64,000 nt of DNA from Colivivens sp964537205 (lineage in GTDB: Bacteria > Bacteroidota > Bacteroidia > Bacteroidales > Bacteroidaceae): contig CAZHZH010000001.1 in the NCBI GenBank assembly GCA_964537205.1, positions 1 through 64,000 on the forward strand. The letters are read 5' to 3'. The translations under genes and the position numbers were made by a program. Under the pieces are notes generated by a model. It made no database searches. It was not told the origin of the DNA and saw only the letters and a program-made list of their open reading frames with translations. Below are positions 62,007-64,000 of the stretch, piece by piece (the first letter of the stretch is position 1; each line of letters begins with the position of its first letter).

Positions 62007-63626
62007 ATGTGGTACATCATAAGGACCGAGTACTCCACCGAGACGCGCGTTGAGGAGGAGCTGCGCAAGCTCCCTTTCGTGAGCCGCACCTACCTTCCTC
62101 GCTACCGCCTGTATTTGCCAAAGCGCACAGACGGCAAGAAGTACAAGTTCTGTCTCACAATTCGTGGTGTTGTGTTTGTCAACGTGACGGAGTCGCACAA
62201 GGCCGACTTCTGCCGGCACATGACCCGCACCGGTTACCTGCTTGATGTTGAAGGCAAGCAATACGACGGTCATCCGCACCTCATCCAACCAAGAACTCCC
62301 CGTCTCACACTTTCAGACATACTAAGTCTGTCGCGTGTGTCGTATGATGAATTTGAGTTGTTCCGTATCTACAACGACCAGCGTGACATCGAGCGCAGTA
62401 TGGAACGGCTGGATCTTGTCGACGATATGACATACCGTGAGTTGGAGCGTGGCTATGATACGGTTTGTGTCATCGATGGTCCGTATGCACATTTCCAGGG
62501 TGTGGTCAGGCGCGAGGACAACGTGGTGGACGGCAAACGCCGTGGAAGGGACAACCGTCTGTTCTGCCGTATGGGAATATGGAGTGTGCGCATCTCCAAC
62601 ATTCGCAAGTACAACTATGTGATAGTGCGTGAGGCGGTAAACGGCAGGGATTTCAAGCTGACCAACACTTGGCGGTTCATCGACCGCCTGATAGGCAGCC
62701 TCCAGTCAGCGTTCTTCGCTGATGACGCACCGGTCGCCCTGCGTACCATCCTCACCTATATGAACGGTTGCAGTCTCGATACGGCCAAACATAAGTTGCG
62801 TGCGGCGTCGCTCGGCTCCCATGATGCTGAACTTAAGCGGCGGCTTTCGTTCGCTGCCACATTCCTCGAAGAGATGGACGCGCCGACACAGGGTAGTCTG
62901 ACGGTGCTCAGCCGTTACTTCCAGACTGTCGACGGACTTGTTGGCGAGAGCCTGGAGTCACTGATACCCGACACGCCGCTTCGTCCGTTCCTGACTCCCA
63001 CATCAGGTCGTCGGCTTGCCCGCAATGCACGATATGCCTTGTTGCGCCACGGCGCATTTCTCGAAGTGGTTTTACGTCTCGATCTACGTAGTGAGTTTAT
63101 AAAGAGCAAGTATCTTATTCCTAAAGGATTGCCGCAATCGGCAGACGATTATGTGTATTATGCTCATATAGGCATCAAGTCTGACGATTCCGGCACCGGA
63201 CTTACCGCATTCGTCAATTGGAGTGGCCTTATCGACACTTACCGCATGCGTGACTCTGAGTCACAATCGCAACTGTTGTCCTCACTTCGTGGGCATGGGG
63301 TCGAGTCAATGGCCGAACTGTTGTCACCTGCTGACGCAGACCGTCCGTCATCTGTACGCATGTTCTGGCAATCTCCTGGCTTGGCCGGTTTCTGCATAGA
63401 CATCCCGTCCTCCGATATGGATAGCATCACCTCGTTGCTTGCATCCCATGAGGGTGGGTCCTCATTGCCTTATGCCATACTTCGCCGCCTCCATCCGGTG
63501 GCCGCGCTGTTGCGCCATACCATACCCGCAGCGGTCGACATGTGGCAGTGTCCGCGTCTTGGCACCTGGCGCCGTCTTATACAGCGCTATGTACTGCTTC
63601 ATAAAATACCGGTAAAGGACGAGTAG
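62007..63626 (+). CDS. UpxY/NusG-family transcription antiterminator-like protein with long C-terminal extension
   Basis: 539 residues from the ATG at 62007 (MWYIIRTEYSTETRVEEELR). Residues 1-90 form a NusG N-terminal-like domain. A KOW-like segment lies at about 149-170 (GYDTVCVIDGPYAHFQGVVR). UpxY proteins of Bacteroides are about 170-180 residues and let RNA polymerase read through capsule operons. The roughly 330 extra residues here match nothing I recognise. The first 16 residues of the longer frame (from 61959) are unlikely. Repeats follow rather than a upxZ gene. Confidence 0.72.
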   Translation: MWYIIRTEYSTETRVEEELRKLPFVSRTYLPRYRLYLPKRTDGKKYKFCLTIRGVVFVNVTESHKADFCRHMTRTGYLLDVEGKQYDGHPHLIQPRTPRLTLSDILSLSRVSYDEFELFRIYNDQRDIERSMERLDLVDDMTYRELERGYDTVCVIDGPYAHFQGVVRREDNVVDGKRRGRDNRLFCRMGIWSVRISNIRKYNYVIVREAVNGRDFKLTNTWRFIDRLIGSLQSAFFADDAPVALRTILTYMNGCSLDTAKHKLRAASLGSHDAELKRRLSFAATFLEEMDAPTQGSLTVLSRYFQTVDGLVGESLESLIPDTPLRPFLTPTSGRRLARNARYALLRHGAFLEVVLRLDLRSEFIKSKYLIPKGLPQSADDYVYYAHIGIKSDDSGTGLTAFVNWSGLIDTYRMRDSESQSQLLSSLRGHGVESMAELLSPADADRPSSVRMFWQSPGLAGFCIDIPSSDMDSITSLLASHEGGSSLPYAILRRLHPVAALLRHTIPAAVDMWQCPRLGTWRRLIQRYVLLHKIPVKDE

Positions 63627-63633
63627 CACCCCT

Positions 63634-63749
63634 CGTCATTCCGCATCCCCCTCGTCATTCCGAGGCTTCAGCCGAGTGGATCCTCATAGCGGACCCCATA
63701 GCACTATGGCATAGCCACGTCATCCGCACCCACGTACCGCATACACCTC
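63634..63749. repeat. Dispersed repeat A, copy 2
   Basis: Matches 60516-60631 over 116 bases with no indels. It begins 8 bases after the UpxY-like stop. Confidence 0.85.
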
Positions 63750-64000
63750 ATGCAGGGTCACCGCTCCCTCCCGTCATCCCGAAGCCCTTCCATCTCGTCA
63801 TCCCGAAGCCCTTTAGGGCTGAGTGACAAATGGTGCAAGCTGAGTGAAGAGCCAAGCTCGCTTGAGCTTTTCCGAGGCGCAGCCCATTTCGGGCGAAGCC
63901 AATCCTCATAGCGGACTCCATAGCACAGAGAAAAAGCACGATAATAGCGCACCGAGGATTCACTCCTTCGCTACGCTACGTCGGAATGACGTTGTGGTGA
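63750..64000. repeat. Further degenerate repeat-rich sequence, no gene
   Basis: Contains repeated TCGTCATCCCGAAGCCCTT units (63771-63813) and a partial copy of repeat A (TCCTCATAGCGGACTCCATAGCAC near 63902-63925, read in pieces). No convincing coding frame reaches the window end. Confidence 0.55.

Noticed and set aside
60516..63749. Classical transposon with terminal repeats
   Set aside because: The flanking repeats are direct, and no transposase or target duplication is visible.
1..64000. tRNA or rRNA genes
   Set aside because: No cloverleaf or conserved rRNA sequence was noticed on either strand; this was a visual check and not an exhaustive scan.

Overview
This looks like a chromosomal piece of a gut Bacteroidales bacterium, most likely of the Muribaculaceae/Prevotella/Bacteroides kind. 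The evidence is two SusC/SusD operons, DUF4369 TlpA-like thioredoxins, FISUMP and DUF4738 lipoproteins, SDDDD-type lipoprotein signals, a type III glutamine synthetase, LL-diaminopimelate aminotransferase and a UpxY-like antiterminator. Several promoters fit the Bacteroidota consensus TTTG-N19/20-TAnnTTTG very closely. The sequence is a scaffold with two 100-N gaps, at 13408-13507 and 16302-16401. The second gap is flanked by an identical 55-bp overlap and is probably artificial.

Layout. 1-2947: possible 3' end of a gene, tandem palindromes, a strongly folded RNA-like leader (531-725), then a translationally coupled EcoRI-type adenine methyltransferase and a DUF262-HNH nuclease, a restriction- or defence-like pair. 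3315-8165: a small ferredoxin (minus strand), then proC, pta, ackA and a secreted GH43-type enzyme. 8361-20584 (minus): a 12-kb SusC/SusD operon with no glycosidase but with two TlpA-like proteins, a FISUMP lipoprotein, a DUF4105 membrane protein and a dockerin-tailed secreted protein. 20684-22875 (minus): nuclease, SGNH hydrolase and DUF4738 lipoprotein. 22988-26922: map, tsaD, cinA-C, rsmE, mazG housekeeping operon. 26986-28347 (minus): secreted beta-helix protein.

28734-48156 is a long plus-strand nitrogen cluster: purF-like, pyrG, asnB, glnN, gltB, gltD, dapL, carA, carB. Nearly every enzyme makes or spends the glutamine amide. asnB is preceded by a promoter, a 46-codon reading frame with an Asn/Gln run, and mutually exclusive antiterminator and terminator hairpins. 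This fits a ribosome-stalling attenuator that reads asparagine supply.

48277-58671 (minus) is a second SusC/SusD operon followed by a DUF4929-like lipoprotein, an M16 protease, a ChaN-family heme-binding protein and a CbiX-like chelatase. The set suggests capture, proteolysis and iron removal for a hemoprotein or another metal-tetrapyrrole. 58886-60338: class I glutamine amidotransferase-like hydrolase and Hsp20.

60339-64000: dispersed repeats around a NusG/UpxY-like gene with an unusual ~330-residue C-terminal extension. Upstream of it, two 29-bp inverted repeats (26/29 identical, 22 contiguous) enclose about 400 bp holding a near-perfect promoter that points away from the gene. This is what a phase-variable, currently OFF promoter switch would look like.
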